From Asterella californica (taxonomy: Eukaryota; Streptophyta; Marchantiopsida; Marchantiales; Aytoniaceae): 64,000 nucleotides of DNA. The stretch spans positions 14,347,501 through 14,411,500 of the forward strand of contig JAYKYS010000001.1 of the NCBI GenBank assembly GCA_036924285.1. Direction: 5' to 3'. A program made the position numbers and the translations under genes. This document shows, piece after piece, positions 1 through 11,447 of the stretch. How positions within the stretch are numbered: position 1 is the first letter of the stretch; the number at the start of each line of letters is the position of its first letter. Below the pieces are notes generated by a model. The model searched no databases. It was given only the letters and a program-made list of their open reading frames with translations, and was not told where the DNA came from.

Positions 1-385
1 TTGAGTGGAGAGATGTGAAGAATCTACTAAACATTTGATCAACATGATCATGAGTATGTCCTATCATGAGAGAATCTATTGAAAATCTACCTATCTACTA
101 ACATAGTAAGATAAGCAAAAACAATATTAGCAAGAACAATATTGTTTTTGTTTTCTGTTACTGTGTTATCTAATTGCAAGTATACAATTGATGACAAATG
201 ACCTTCTTATTCAAATATCATACAGTACATAATAGAGATAGTCATATTAGAATCAAACTTAATATTGTTTAAGATAAGGAAGACTCTGATTTGAAATATC
301 CCATTAAAAAATAATGCACCTACAAGATGAATTCTTACCATAGAAGAACCGTGAACAACTTTCGAAACTTTAGAAAGTCGGGAGG
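1..385. other. AT-rich spacer, no gene seen
   Basis: No open frame longer than about 60 codons has recognisable content. The stretch is AT-rich and holds only short direct repeats. It leads into the plastid-derived fragment. Confidence 0.5.
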
Positions 386-485
386 AGGGAAGACGATTTG
401 AAATCTGCTTTGTTTATGAAGAAGGAAGCTATAAGTAAAACTAATATAACTATGAATCTCATGGAGAGTTTGATCTTGGCTCAGG
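386..485 (+). other. nuclear plastid DNA fragment: rrn16 leader and 16S 5' end
   Basis: The segment closely resembles the leader just upstream of plastid 16S rRNA and the first 29 bases of the rRNA. Recognisable landmarks are GGAAGCTATAAGTAA at 423-437, ACTATGAATCTCATGGAGAG around 449-468, and the 16S start with its AGTTTGAT..TGGCTCAG core at 465-483. It differs from the plastid leader I remember (tobacco) by scattered changes, several of them C to T, and by a few extra bases before ACTATGAAT. Similarity stops at about 485: the expected continuation of 16S (GAACGCTGG) is absent. I read it as an old plastid insertion in the nucleus and not a functional rRNA. The comparison is from memory, so exact edges are uncertain by about 10 bases. 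Confidence 0.75.
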
Positions 486-2579
486 ACACGGTCATAATGA
501 TCTGTATAAAAGTCCATCCCACGATGGATGTTACCTCAAATACTTGAAATACAACCTATTAGAAAAGTAAAATGAATCTGATCACCTTTCTTCAGTCAAA
601 ATAATATGATTTTCATTCACTCCCAGATCAATGCTCACTATCAATAGTTGGTACGACAATACCTTATTACCGAACATAAAATGTGCTAGTAAGAAAAAGA
701 TAAAAAACTATTTAATGAAACACATGTCTTTGTCTTTGTCTTTGATCCATTCCATCTATGGAGCAGTACACGTAATCTTTAGCATGAAGATAGAGCTTTA
801 TTTTTTCTCCTTACGCTAGTACCATGTTCATCAGCTTGTTGACGACAATGAGTCTTTAAACGAGTTATGGCAAAATCTGTAAAACATATAATATGAATAA
901 GTCAAACAACATCTTGTCATGATGTTCACTCATGGACCTCATGGACTCCCCTTGTAAATATATATCATTGAGAGTTACGGTATTGAACCAAAATCAAAAA
1001 GAAGTGAAAATCGTTATTTCTTTCTGGTCCTACATGTGATCAATCTCGTTGATTCTTCATTTGCTCACATAAGTCACACCTTGAAAATCTATTGTGTCGT
1101 GGAATTCTCACCAAGGATAGTACTGACGCCAATATCGTGTTAATGAAGAAAACACAAAAGCTTCATCTTGTCCTTGTCAACTAGAGAGGACATGCTTGTC
1201 TTGTCGTAATCGTACACCTCACTTTTGATAGATTGTTGGAAGATGGCAACTGGTTGCGATGGACTACTTCTCATAATGTGACAAGAAAAATAAGTCCAAC
1301 CATTCTTGTAGCAAAAAACGCTCAGCACTCTTCTACGATAAGTAAATGTGTTTGGAGGCTAGATGACGATTGGGATCGCTTTGGATTCTTCGTAGACAAT
1401 CATTACACACACAAAAGTTAACCTTGAAAGCTTTACGACACACATCACTTCTACTATAAAGAGTATCCACTCTCTAGTTTGCTTGTTCTAGAGAGTCGCT
1501 TCTCGAACATCTATAATCTAGAAAAACAGATCTTTTGTTTTGTTTCAAAGAAAAATAACGTTCATGTTCTAGTTTCAGACGATCAAAACTTGTGCTCCAC
1601 AAGCATAACTTTTTACAACAAAACTTCCTTCCATCTCTCATCATAATATCAAAATCTACTTTACAATTGATGAACTTTTCATCAACTTTTCTAGAGGGTG
1701 CACGTTTGGATGGTTGACCCGAACTTCTGAGAAAATGAATTGCCTCGTAATGTTTCTCTGAAGCGTTGCGTCTCTTCGATCTTTGATGAACCACCTGTAG
1801 GGTGTGAATCTCTTGATTGGCATGTCTCTTTGTCTTCGACAGACACTCTACTAACAAATATTGTCAATTATATCTCTTGGAAGAGTAAAGGATTCATTTG
1901 ATGTAGACTGATGGATAATGATCTTTCACAACTATAGTTGTTATCTCTCCCAGACCAGAGGCCAAAGTCTAATTCTGGTGATATTTCTCATCCCAGTGGT
2001 TAACTCTCAGACTTAGATAGATCATCCACGTCGTTAGTTTCTTTGCTAGATGAGGAGACATTTCTGACTATCTTTGCTTGTTCGATTCTAGACCCGTCAA
2101 ATATAAGTAATCCAGAAGACGTAGGAGAGAATTGAAATGATGCTCCTTTTGTTGATAATCTAGGTAAATTGAGATTAGGTGTTGTAAACTATTTTGCAGT
2201 CATCGTCAATCTTAGTACAACTCTCTCCGAAGACAATTCCAACTCTGGGTGAAGTTCATCTGAAGTACTATCGTCACTAACTTCTTGATCATCGGTGAAA
2301 ATCTCATGGTCAAGGTCGGAACTAGATTCAAGGTGTATAACGATTTGATCCTTCTCGGTTGGATTCATCTCTTGACCAAGTGGTATAATAGTAAGAGATA
2401 AACAACCTCTCGCTCACATTTAGCATAACAACCCATGAACCTGTGATATTTTCCTCTTGAAACTCTACACTTTCATTGACTACTACACTTTCTTTTCATT
2501 TTGCAAAAAGATCGTTCTCATCGCAATGTTTTGTCGAAATGACTATTTGACGTTGAAAAACCGGTTGAAGAAGGGCAGA
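486..2579. other. degenerate spacer with unassigned short frames
   Basis: Nothing in this stretch can be assigned. The longest frame (1474-1857, minus, 127 codons) is Lys/Arg/Ser-rich and matches nothing I recognise. A threefold TTTGTC-like hexamer lies near 726-745. The text looks like decayed transposon DNA. Confidence 0.35.
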
Positions 2580-3780
2580 AGAAACGTCCTTCAAAGATGA
2601 AGATTTTGTTGGAGATTTTGCCATCGGACTATTTCGATTATGTTATGCATGCTCAGGAGTATAAAGAGGCAAAAAAAAGGTGAAGTGATTCTAGTGCGTC
2701 TAGATATCTTTCGTAGTTGGTGCAAGAAAGGTGCAAAAGAAGCGTACAACTGGGAATTCTATCTTGCGAATGTGAGGAAGATGTCCACTTTTATTGAGAA
2801 GCAGAGGTTCACGCTGGTGATCACAGATTTTCATATGCATATCAACTCAAGAATTGCTAACATGATGATTCGAAGGTTTTCTCTAAAGCGGATATGACTG
2901 AGATGTTGATGCACTTCATCAACTCTCAACATTAGAGTATTGGATGATGGTCGTTTTTCATAGTCCAACAAGCAACAGATGTTGGACAAGCTCTATGCGA
3001 TTGTGGATGCAGAGATGGGTGGAGATGAACTATGAAGATGAACTATAAGAATGCATGTGGACTTAGAGTAACAATGAACCACGAGTACCGGACAGTAGGA
3101 TTCTGCTCCAAAGATGGCAAAATTTCTATGGAGCATTTTGGTTTAGGTGTTGGGTATCAGGAGATTGGAATTGTAGCTCTAGCTTGCAGTTACAAGATCT
3201 TGTTGTCTGATGATAAACCTGCGAATGTTTATCAGAAGACTCAAGTTGTGATCAGTAAACTGATCAGTTATTTTTCATAGAAGATCACTAAATCATGGAT
3301 CTTTGTTCTAGTTCTGGGACCACTTTGGTGTGTGCATTACAAGCTAGTCGACTTGTATTGCAGTGGAGATTGGTCAACGTCAACTCATATATATCTGTTC
3401 TCATGTCTTCAACATGAAGATAGTACTTGACGCAAAAATGAAGACTAAAAAAGATGGTGCTCATAGCTTTGATGTGTCAGCACCTTCTGGATAAGATGTG
3501 ACTATGCTTCAAGGTGTAGATTACTTTGAAGAGGTGGCAGAGGAAGAAAATATACACTTGGCACCGCAGACTGAAACCGCCGCTTCTTCAGATTCTAGAA
3601 GTTCAACATCCGGTTCTCGAGTATCAAGTTGCAAACGAGTCAATATAGAATCTTGTATGTGTTGCAGATTCTATGATTGGTCATCTGTTGAGTTAGGATC
3701 AAACTCTTGTATCATGACATGTCATTTTATATACATATTTATGGATTTGAAATATCCAAGTATGGATTATTTTTATTGAT
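2580..3780 (+). pseudogene. unrecognised decayed coding region
   Basis: Three plus-strand open pieces (2640-2897, 3032-3280 and 3498-3779) look protein-like and follow one another with frame changes and stops between them. The first is Lys/Arg-rich and the last has an acidic and Ser-rich stretch (residues 10-45 of the final piece). I do not recognise a family. The succession suggests one broken gene, most likely from a mobile element, but this could also be chance. No start or splice site can be justified. Confidence 0.25.
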
Positions 3781-4960
3781 CAGTTGTGATTATCTATTTT
3801 TAATGAACGATCATGATGAAATATACAAAATGTAGTGCAAATCTTTTATCATTTTGTAAAATATATATGATTTTAGATTTTCTAAAAAGATTACTTCCTC
3901 GGAAGTTAAAGTTCATGAAAGTCGAAACAAGAACTCATTAGCAAGTACTTGGTTGCTGTTAGCTGCTGTTTGTTCTGGTTTTGACTCTTTGTCACAATCA
4001 ATTCTTATCGCATTCAAGACTAAACAATAACAACTACTGGTTTCAGTTTTATGCTAGAAATTTCTTGTGAAGATTGTTAAATCAAATTCCTTAATGTTAT
4101 ATGGAACTATATCTTTTTTGCTAATCCTCCCTCTAGTGTTGATGGATAGATTAGGTCATTTAAACTTTCTAGATCACTTTTACATATGATGGAAAATACT
4201 TGTGCTTTTGATGGAGAAAGTGAAATATCAGTACTACAGATACTAAAGTAAGTGGTCTACTGTTTGGAATAATCTGAAGTCGTGCTGGAGACATTAACTT
4301 AACTGTACTTCAAACAGTTCGGTAGCAGCTTAGCAGCATATTTTGTGTCATCTTATTCCTCAACTGTCCTATTTATATATATTTATTGATGTATTAACCT
4401 CGATATCTGTTACCAAGCATGAGTAACACAACATACCATCAACTCGTAGACACGGTTCGGGGAGGTTGTCAAGGAAAAACTGCATTTTGCCGAAAATATT
4501 TACTGGAGATTGGTGGCATTGTTTTACTTCCGGAACCTTCTGTGAATTTTATCCTGAAGCATAAACTTTCCGATGATAATTAAAGAGGGTAAGGATTTTT
4601 CTGAAGATGTAGTTTCCTTCACGTCGAGTTTCCGACCGTTTCTTTGAACAAGCTATTTTTTTCCGACTTCCCGAGAATTTCTTTTGGAAATTATATTTAA
4701 TCGTTAATTAATTAAACGTTTAACAGTTAATTCTTTAAACAATTGGCTTCACTTTTTCTCTGGTTTACGCCCATCTGTTATAAATGAAAATATTTCCCTT
4801 TCTTCTTTAAGGTATCCACTGAACTTGATTTCTTGATTAGGCCCGTTTTTACTACCGAAACAAATTATTGAGAGGGGTCGAGTCAAGTCCTTTTGAATTC
4901 CTCCTCCTCTCGAATAATAGCGATGGTTTAGTGTTACGACACGTTCATAAAGACTCGAAG
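3781..4960. other. AT-rich spacer
   Basis: No coding region, RNA gene or convincing repeat was found. The right part, from about 4.85 kb, probably belongs to the 3' flank of the hAT element whose tail is read on the minus strand near 5.2 kb. Confidence 0.4.
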
Positions 4961-5168
4961 GTCTCTTGCGAGAATTGAACAGGAGAATCCCTCAACTGGG
5001 GCAAGAGATCATACCCCTCCGAGATACAACTGAAAAACAGTTGTATTTCGGAGAGGGTTCTCAAGAAATCCCACACAGACAAATGCAAACACAGAACAGA
5101 GAAACAACTAAGCAAACACAGAACATAGAAACAACTAACTTTCAAGACAATGGAGCAATAACATTTCA

Positions 5169-5220
5169 TGAACCTCGATCAGAAGAAGTCGAACTCAAAT
5201 GCACAGCAGGATGTGCGTAA
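5169..5220 (-). pseudogene. C-terminal tail of the hAT transposase pseudogene, cut off by copia insertion
   Basis: If the 6.2-kb copia unit and one copy of its CGTAA target duplication are removed, the minus-strand frame that contains the hAT dimerisation motif (11450-11647) continues without interruption from 5220 leftward for about 17 codons to a TGA. That continuity supports this short piece as the end of the same gene. The piece itself is Ser-rich and has no domain. Confidence 0.5.
5216..5220. repeat. target site duplication, left copy (CGTAA)
   Basis: The five bases CGTAA directly precede the TGTTGATA start of LTR 1. The same five bases follow the TACA end of LTR 3 at 11443-11447. Five bases is the normal duplication length for Ty1/copia integration. 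Confidence 0.85.
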
Positions 5221-5446
5221 TGTTGATATAGTCCTAAGCTCTAGTAGATCGACCGCTAACATTAGCTAGAGTGGTTAGGATAGTTATAGTTAGTTAGAGA
5301 GCTAACCCACCATTAGGGTTTCCTTTGTACTCACCCACACTATATACATGGAGAGACAAAGCCTCTCACATCTCATTCCTATTTTACTTTCATTGTCTAC
5401 TCGCTCTCTCTTCTTGGAGTGTCCTCGAAGTATCGATCTTTCTACA
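5221..5446 (+). repeat. copia LTR 1 (5' LTR)
   Basis: The 226-bp repeat starts TGTTGATA and ends TACA. It is followed at once by the primer-binding site. It contains a CCATTAGGGTTT stretch (telobox-like) and a TATATA-type box about 25 bases further on, which would be the promoter core. By hand count it differs from LTR 3 at about 17 positions (roughly 7%), including a 2-base gap in the TATATATA tract. Confidence 0.92.
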
Positions 5447-5458
5447 TGGTATCAGAGC
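5447..5458 (+). other. primer-binding site for initiator Met-tRNA
   Basis: TGGTATCAGAGC follows the LTR directly and is the usual plant LTR-retrotransposon site complementary to the 3' end of initiator methionine tRNA. The second internal remnant has no such site, because its 5' part is deleted. Confidence 0.93.
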
Positions 5459-6104
5459 AGTAGAGAGCCTGTGTCCCTTGCTGATGAGCAAGATGGAGTT
5501 CGTGCATGGAGAAGTACAGGAAAGAGCAGCTGGATGTGTGCCTGATGTCGAACATTATCCTGCTGATGCGTTCGGATGAGACGAAACTGTTTTTTCACCA
5601 CCAGGAAATTTGAACGCGATTTCGGAGACCTAGACGATTTTTTTTCGCTGAAATCTGTCGAGTTCAGAAGTCTTGTTCAGAAGGTGTGAATTGTCTACTC
5701 GGCCAAGTTTCAATCGATTTGGAGGTTTCCAGCGGCAGATTTTCAATTGGATCTTTTTCGACCAAAATGAAAGTTTTAAGACTTGAGTCTAAAACAAATT
5801 CCTGTTCCTGTCCCCAGCGATTTGAAAAATTTGGAAAATTTTGAGGGGTCGCACACCCATTTCTGACCTCGTTTGATCTAGTTTCGATCTTTTCTTGGTG
5901 TGTTCTTTCGACGTTTTCATCGTGTTTTGTACACCTACAGTTCGCGGACAGTTTCTTTCTTCATTCTGGCTGCAGGAGGAGTTTGCGGAGTCGACTTCTT
6001 GTGACTTGTGACAACTCTTGATCGCACGGTGTAGAGAGACGAGTTTCGTGAAGGTTCTGTGAGGTTTTTCGCGTACAGAACAGAGCAATTTCGACATTGC
6101 AGCT

Positions 6105-9100
6105 ATGATGGAGTCCGTGTCTTTGATCACTGGAGAGAAGCTCGACAAGAACAACTACCAAGTGTGGAAGTTCCAGATGAAGACTTTCTTACAGGGACAA
6201 GATCTATGGGATCTTATCACTGAGGAGGAGAGAGCGCATGAAGTGCCAATTTCTGATCTGAAATTCAAGGAGTGGAAGAAGTGCTCATATCAAGCTATTC
6301 ACTACATCGCGCTGACAGCCTCAGCATCGATGATCGATCACATTCAGGATTGCGATACGTCCAAGAAAGCTTGAGATGCACTCGCGCGTCTGTTTCAATC
6401 CGAGACAGAGGCGCGGAAGCTGCAATTGCTGCAGCAGTTCAACACCGTGAAGAAGGGGTCGATGTGCATCAACGACTACGTGAACCATGTCAAGCAGCTC
6501 GCGGATCAACTATCTTTTGTCAAAGTCGAGATTGATCTCACTATCTTGATCGGAGCCACATTGCAGGGATTGCCTGTAGAGTACAAACAGTTCATAACAT
6601 CGATTTTGACCAGAGAACCCCTTCTGCGGTTTGATGAGCTTGTTCCTATGATGTTAGGAAAGGAGGTGCGCCTACTGGGGAGTTCTACTTCGACGGGTCA
6701 GCAAGAATCTGTCTATTTTGCAAGTTCTGGAGGATCTCGAGGTAGAGGTCGTGGCAAAGGTGCTGGACGTGGACGAGGTCACGGACAGCAACAGCAATCG
6801 CAGCAGCAGCAGCAGAACCAGCAACAGTCTGGTTCCAACAACAACCAGAGAAGAGCGCCTGGTTCATGCAACTACTGCAAGAAGCAAGGCCGCCACAATG
6901 CGAATCAGTGCTACAAGAAGCAGAATGATCAAAGACAGCAACACGACAACAACCCTCAACAAGATAACAACAACCAGCAAGGCTATGCAATCACTGAGCA
7001 AGTCTATTCGGAGCAGTTGCTAATTACTATGCATCAGAGTTATGCGGCTTTCGAGCCACAAACTGACTGGGTGATCGACTCTGGCGCCATCAGTCACATG
7101 ACTCCTCATCGGGAGTGGTTTAGTTCACTCGAGTCTGTGGAGACTCCACAGTTTATGGTGATAGGAGATGACACCAAGCACAAGATCCAGCACCAGGATA
7201 ACATTCCACTTGACATTCCTGCTTCAACGTTTACTGGTATACGGAATGTCTTACATGTACTCACGTTGACTAGAAACCTGCTATATGTAGGACAGTTGAT
7301 AGAGCAGGGTCTGCAAGTGCGCTTCAATAAAGATGGATGTTTTATTGAAGATTCGAATGACACTGTCATAGCTCGAGGTATCAAGAGTGGTAGGCTATTT
7401 AAACTAGATGCATATGCGCCTAAGTTACAGGCTGCCATGTACGGACAGAGTGGTCCAGTAGTGTCTGACATTGACATCTGGCACAAGCGAACTGGACACA
7501 TGAACTTTCAGAGGCTGAAAAGTCTTCGAGTTCTGACCTGGTTCCAAGTCTGCCCAAATTCGAATCCAGTGAGCCCACTGGAGTCTGTGCAGCATGTCAA
7601 TTCTACAAGCAAGCTAGACAACCCTTTAAGGGATCAGCTAGTAGAGCGAATAAGCTTCTGGAGCTTGTTCACACTGATGTATGGACTGCTTCTCAGCCAA
7701 GTATGACCGGTTTTCAGTACTCCGTGTCGTTCATTGATGACCATTCGCGTCATACTTGGATCTATTTGTTGAGAAACAAGTCCTCTGCCGAAGTACTGTC
7801 AGCATTTCAGACTTTCCGCAAGTTGATAGAGAAACAATCTGGAGCATTTATCCTCTGTTTGAGATCTGATGGAGGAGGCGAGTTCTTTTCTAGAGAGTTC
7901 GATGCATATCTGCGTAAGCATGGCATTCGACGTCAGAAGACTTGCAGTTATAGTCCGCAGCAGAACGGGGTTGCGGAGCGTAAGAATCGACACATAGCAG
8001 AAGCTGCTCGTGCAATGTTGAACGAGAAGACCATGCCTAGACCTCACTGGGCAGAAGCTATTTCATGTGCGGTGTATCTGATGAACCGGACTCCTACAGC
8101 AGCAGTCCACAACAAGATACCGATGGAGGTCTTCACAGACAGTAAGCCTGATTACTCTTTCCTTAATGTTTTTGCATGTATCTGTTATGTGCACATACTT
8201 GATGAAAGGCGTAAGAAACTAGATCAAAAGCAGATAGATGTATCTTCCTTGGTTATGCTTCTGATACGAAAGGATGTAGGTGCTACAATCCTTCGTCCAA
8301 GCAGTTCTATATCAGTAGAGATGTCGTTTTTGATGAGCTACAGTCTTGGTTTGCACCTGCACCTGTCGTAGCCATCCCTGTACCTACTGTAGAACCAAGG
8401 AGTCAGTCCATTGTAGTACCTCAGAGTAGTACGTTGAGTGGAGGATCTGGAGAAGTCACTGATTCTAGATCAAAGTCTGTTACACATAGAGCTGTTGTTA
8501 ACGTTGGAGTCCACGTAACACAGCCTAGTGGAACTAGTGTAGTTTCTACATAGGATGAGCGTGTGCTATTGCAGCGTATGTTTGACTCATCTAGATATGT
8601 GGATCTTCCACATCCACTGGATACTTTGTCCCAGACCTTGACGTCTACGTCAGATCAGTTGCAAGGGGAGGTGACTAGTGCACCGATTATCTCTCGCAGA
8701 TCTGAGCGGGCAAAACATCCAGTGAGTAAGTATATGCATGAAGGTTTTCTTGCTGCGCACCATGCATATATGGCCAATGTTTTTCATGAACAGGAACCGA
8801 GTTTGCTTGAGGAGACGATGCACAAGACCCAATGGGTAAGTGCTATGGAAGCTGAACTTGCTGCGCTTCATCACCAACAGACTTGGGAGTTGGTAGACTT
8901 ACCTCAGGATAAGAAAGCGATTGGTTGCAGGTGGGTCTTCAAGGTCAAGCGCAACTCGGATGGTACCGTGTGTCGGTACAAGGTCAGATTGGTAGCTAAG
9001 GGCTACGCACAGCAACATGGAGTTGATTTGGAAGAGACCTTTGCTCCTGTTGCGAAGATGGTGACTATTCGAACAGTAGTTGCAATTGCAACTCAGAAAG

Positions 9101-10392
9101 ATTGGAAGATGCACCAGATGGACTTCAAGAACACCTTCCTCAACGGCGATCTTGAGGAGGAGGTCTACATGCAGCAACCTCCTAGTTATGAGGATCCTAA
9201 GTCCTCTTCCCGTGTATGTAAGTTACGAAAGGCTCTCTATGGTCCGAAACAGGCACCAAGAGCATGGTATGCAAAGATCAATTCTTACTTGCAGTCTCTT
9301 GGTTTCCATCTTTGTAGTTCAGACTCTATCTTGTAATAATTGAGAATACAAGACCGGATTGTTGTGATCACCATCTATGTTGATGACTTGATCATTATCG
9401 GTAACTTTGAGGAGCTTATTTCCCATATCAAGGATCACTTGAAATCCGAGTTCGAGATGATGGACTTAAGAGAACTCAAGTACTTCCTTGCTGTGGAGTT
9501 CATTAGAGAAGGGAAGGATGTTTGGCTTGTACAGCGACAGTATGCTCTCAGTATGCTTGAGAGATTTGGTATGCTTGACTGCAAATCCATTGCTATGTCA
9601 TTAGAGCAAGGGGTAAAGCTAGGAGTAGAGGATGGTGAGTTACTGGATGATCCATGCATGTACAGACATATGGTTGAGAGTCTTATTTACTTGATCATCA
9701 CCAGATCAAACTTGAGCTATGCCGTCGGTCTGATCAGTCAGTTCATGCAGTCATCACGGAGACCACATTTGAAGGCTGTCAAGCGGATCCTCCGCTACGT
9801 GAAGTTCTCAGTGCAGTACGGACTTCACTATCGATACGGTGGACCATTGTTGTTACGTGACTACACAGATGCTGATTGGGCAGGAAGTGCCAATAGGAGA
9901 TCCACGTCAGGTTACGCCTTTGGACTTGGAAGCGCTGCTATAAGCTGGGCTTCTAAGAAGCAACCCACAGTTGCTTTGTCGTCCACAGAAGCAGAGTACC
10001 GAGGAGCAACGAACGCAACATGCGAATCAATTTGGCTTCGATGTCTGCTATCTTATATTGGTGTGGAGTGTACAGATCCTGTTGTTGTATATACAGACAA
10101 CATTAGCAGCATGAAGTTAGCTAGTAATCCTATTTTTCATGCTAGGATGAAGCACATTGAGGTGCACTATCACTTTATTAGAGAGAAGGTCCTTGCAGGA
10201 GAGATTGAGCTCAGTTATGTGAGCACAGGAGACCAGGTTGCCGATATCTTCACTAAGGCATTGCCTAGAGATAAGTTTGATGCTTTCAGACATTGTCTAG
10301 GAGTACATGATGTAGAGATGAGCTTGAAGGGGAGTGTTGATATAGTCCCAAGCTCTAGTAGATCGACGGCTAACATTAGCCGGAGTGGTTAG
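6105..10392 (+). pseudogene. copia gag-pol polyprotein, five lesions
   Basis: Gag starts at ATG 6105 (a second ATG is at 6108). It has the usual gag opening, a Gly/Arg- and Gln-rich region, and a zinc knuckle near 6868-6912 (CNYC..H..C; five residues before the His, one more than the usual four). Protease DSGA is near 7078-7089, a GAG-pre-integrase HKRTGH motif near 7482-7499, integrase Asp in DVW near 7677, Asp in RSDGGGEF near 7864 and Glu in GVAERKNR near 7976. RT has FAPVAK near 9040 and YVDD near 9378. RNase H has TDADWAG near 9865 and TEAEYRG near 9990. Breaks are TGA at 6372-6374, an apparent single-base loss near 7531, another near 8236, TAG at 8551-8553, and tandem TAA TAA at 9334-9339. 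The natural stop is at 10390-10392, inside LTR 2. Confidence 0.93.
10326..10334 (+). other. polypurine tract before LTR 2
   Basis: GAAGGGGAG abuts the TGTTGATA start of LTR 2, the expected plus-strand primer. The identical tract precedes LTR 3 at 11206-11214. Confidence 0.85.
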
Positions 10393-10562
10393 GGTAGTTA
10401 CAGTTAGTTAGAGGGTTAACCTACCATTAGGGTTTTCCTTGTACTCACCCACACTATATATACATGGAGAGGCAAAGCCTCTCTCATCTCATTCCTATTT
10501 TACTTTTCTTGTCTACTCGCTCTCTCTTCTTGGAGTGTCCTCGAAGTATCGATCTTTCTACA
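10335..10562 (+). repeat. copia LTR 2 (internal)
   Basis: The 228-bp repeat starts TGTTGATA and ends TACA. It is shared between the complete internal region on its left and the truncated one on its right. It has no primer-binding site or target duplication after it; the next bases are mid-RT sequence. It differs from LTR 3 at about 11 positions by hand count. Confidence 0.92.
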
Positions 10563-11214
10563 TTATCTACTTGATCATCACCAAACTAGACTTGAGCTAT
10601 GTCGTCGGTCTGATCAGTCAATTCATGCAGTCACCACGGAGACCACATTTTGAGGCTGTCAAACGGATCTTCCGCTACATGAAGTTCTCGATGCAGTACG
10701 GATTTCACTATCGATACGATGGACCATTGTTGTTACATGGCTATACAGATGCTGATTGGGCAAGAAGTGCCGACAAGAGATCCACGTCAGGTTACGCTTT
10801 TGGACTTGGAAGCGCTGCTATAAGCTGGGCTTCTAAGAAGCAACCCACAGTTGCTTTGTCATCCACAGAAGCAGAGTACCGAGGAGCAACGAACTCAACA
10901 TGCGAATCAATTTGGCTTTGATGTCTGCTATCTTATGTTGGTGTGGAGTGTACAGATCCTGTTGTTGTATATACAGACAACATTAGCAGCATGAAGTTAG
11001 CTAGTAATCCTATTTTTCATGCTAGGATGAAGCACATTGAGGTGCACTATCACTTTATTAGAGAGAAGATCCTTGCAGGAGAGATTGAGCTCAGTTATGT
11101 GAGCACAGGAGACCAGGTTGTCGATATCTTCACTAAGGCATTGCCTAGAGATAAGTTTGATGCTTTCAGACATTGTCTAGGAGTACATGATGTAGAGATG
11201 AGCTTGAAGGGGAG
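10563..11214 (+). pseudogene. second, truncated copia internal region (late RT and RNase H)
   Basis: Sequence resumes right after LTR 2 at the point equivalent to about 9683 in the first copy and runs to the polypurine tract. Everything from the primer-binding site to mid-RT is missing. The RNase H motifs TDADWA and TEAEYRG are repeated. An Arg codon is TGA at 10919-10921, and an Asp-motif Ala is replaced by Val near 11120. The last 350 bases are almost identical to the first copy while the first 150 are clearly more diverged. Confidence 0.9.
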
Positions 11215-11442
11215 TGTTGATATAGTCCCAAGCTCTAGTAGATCGACGGCTAACATTAGCCGGAGTGGTTAGGGTAGTTACAGTTAGTTAGAGGGCTAAC
11301 CCACCATTATGGTTTCCCTTGTACTCACCCACACTATATATACATGGAGAAGCAAAGCCTCTCACATCTCATTCTTATTTTACTTTCCTTGTCTACTCGT
11401 TCTCTCTTATTGGAGTGTCCTCGAAGTATCGATCTTTTTACA
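11215..11442 (+). repeat. copia LTR 3 (outer right LTR)
   Basis: The 228-bp LTR begins TGTTGATA and ends TTTTTACA. It is followed directly by CGTAA at 11443-11447, the partner of the duplication left of LTR 1. Confidence 0.92.
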
Positions 11443-11447
11443 CGTAA
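11443..11447. repeat. target site duplication, right copy (CGTAA)
   Basis: The bases match 5216-5220 and directly follow LTR 3. The pair brackets the full three-LTR array. Confidence 0.85.

Larger units (their letters stand above)
5221..11442 (+). mobile_element. Ty1/copia retrotransposon with three LTRs, defective
   Basis: The order is LTR 1 (5221-5446), primer-binding site, gag-pol, polypurine tract, LTR 2 (10335-10562), a second internal remnant that contains only late RT and RNase H (10563-11214), and LTR 3 (11215-11442). Only the outer ends carry the CGTAA duplication, so the whole array behaves as one insertion. Pol order is protease, integrase, RT, RNase H, which defines copia as opposed to gypsy. 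The polyprotein is broken in at least five places, so the copy cannot be autonomous. It sits in the last coding part of a hAT pseudogene. Confidence 0.92.

Noticed and set aside
386..485. Functional 16S rRNA gene
   Set aside because: Only the first 29 bases of 16S are present and the sequence then diverges completely.
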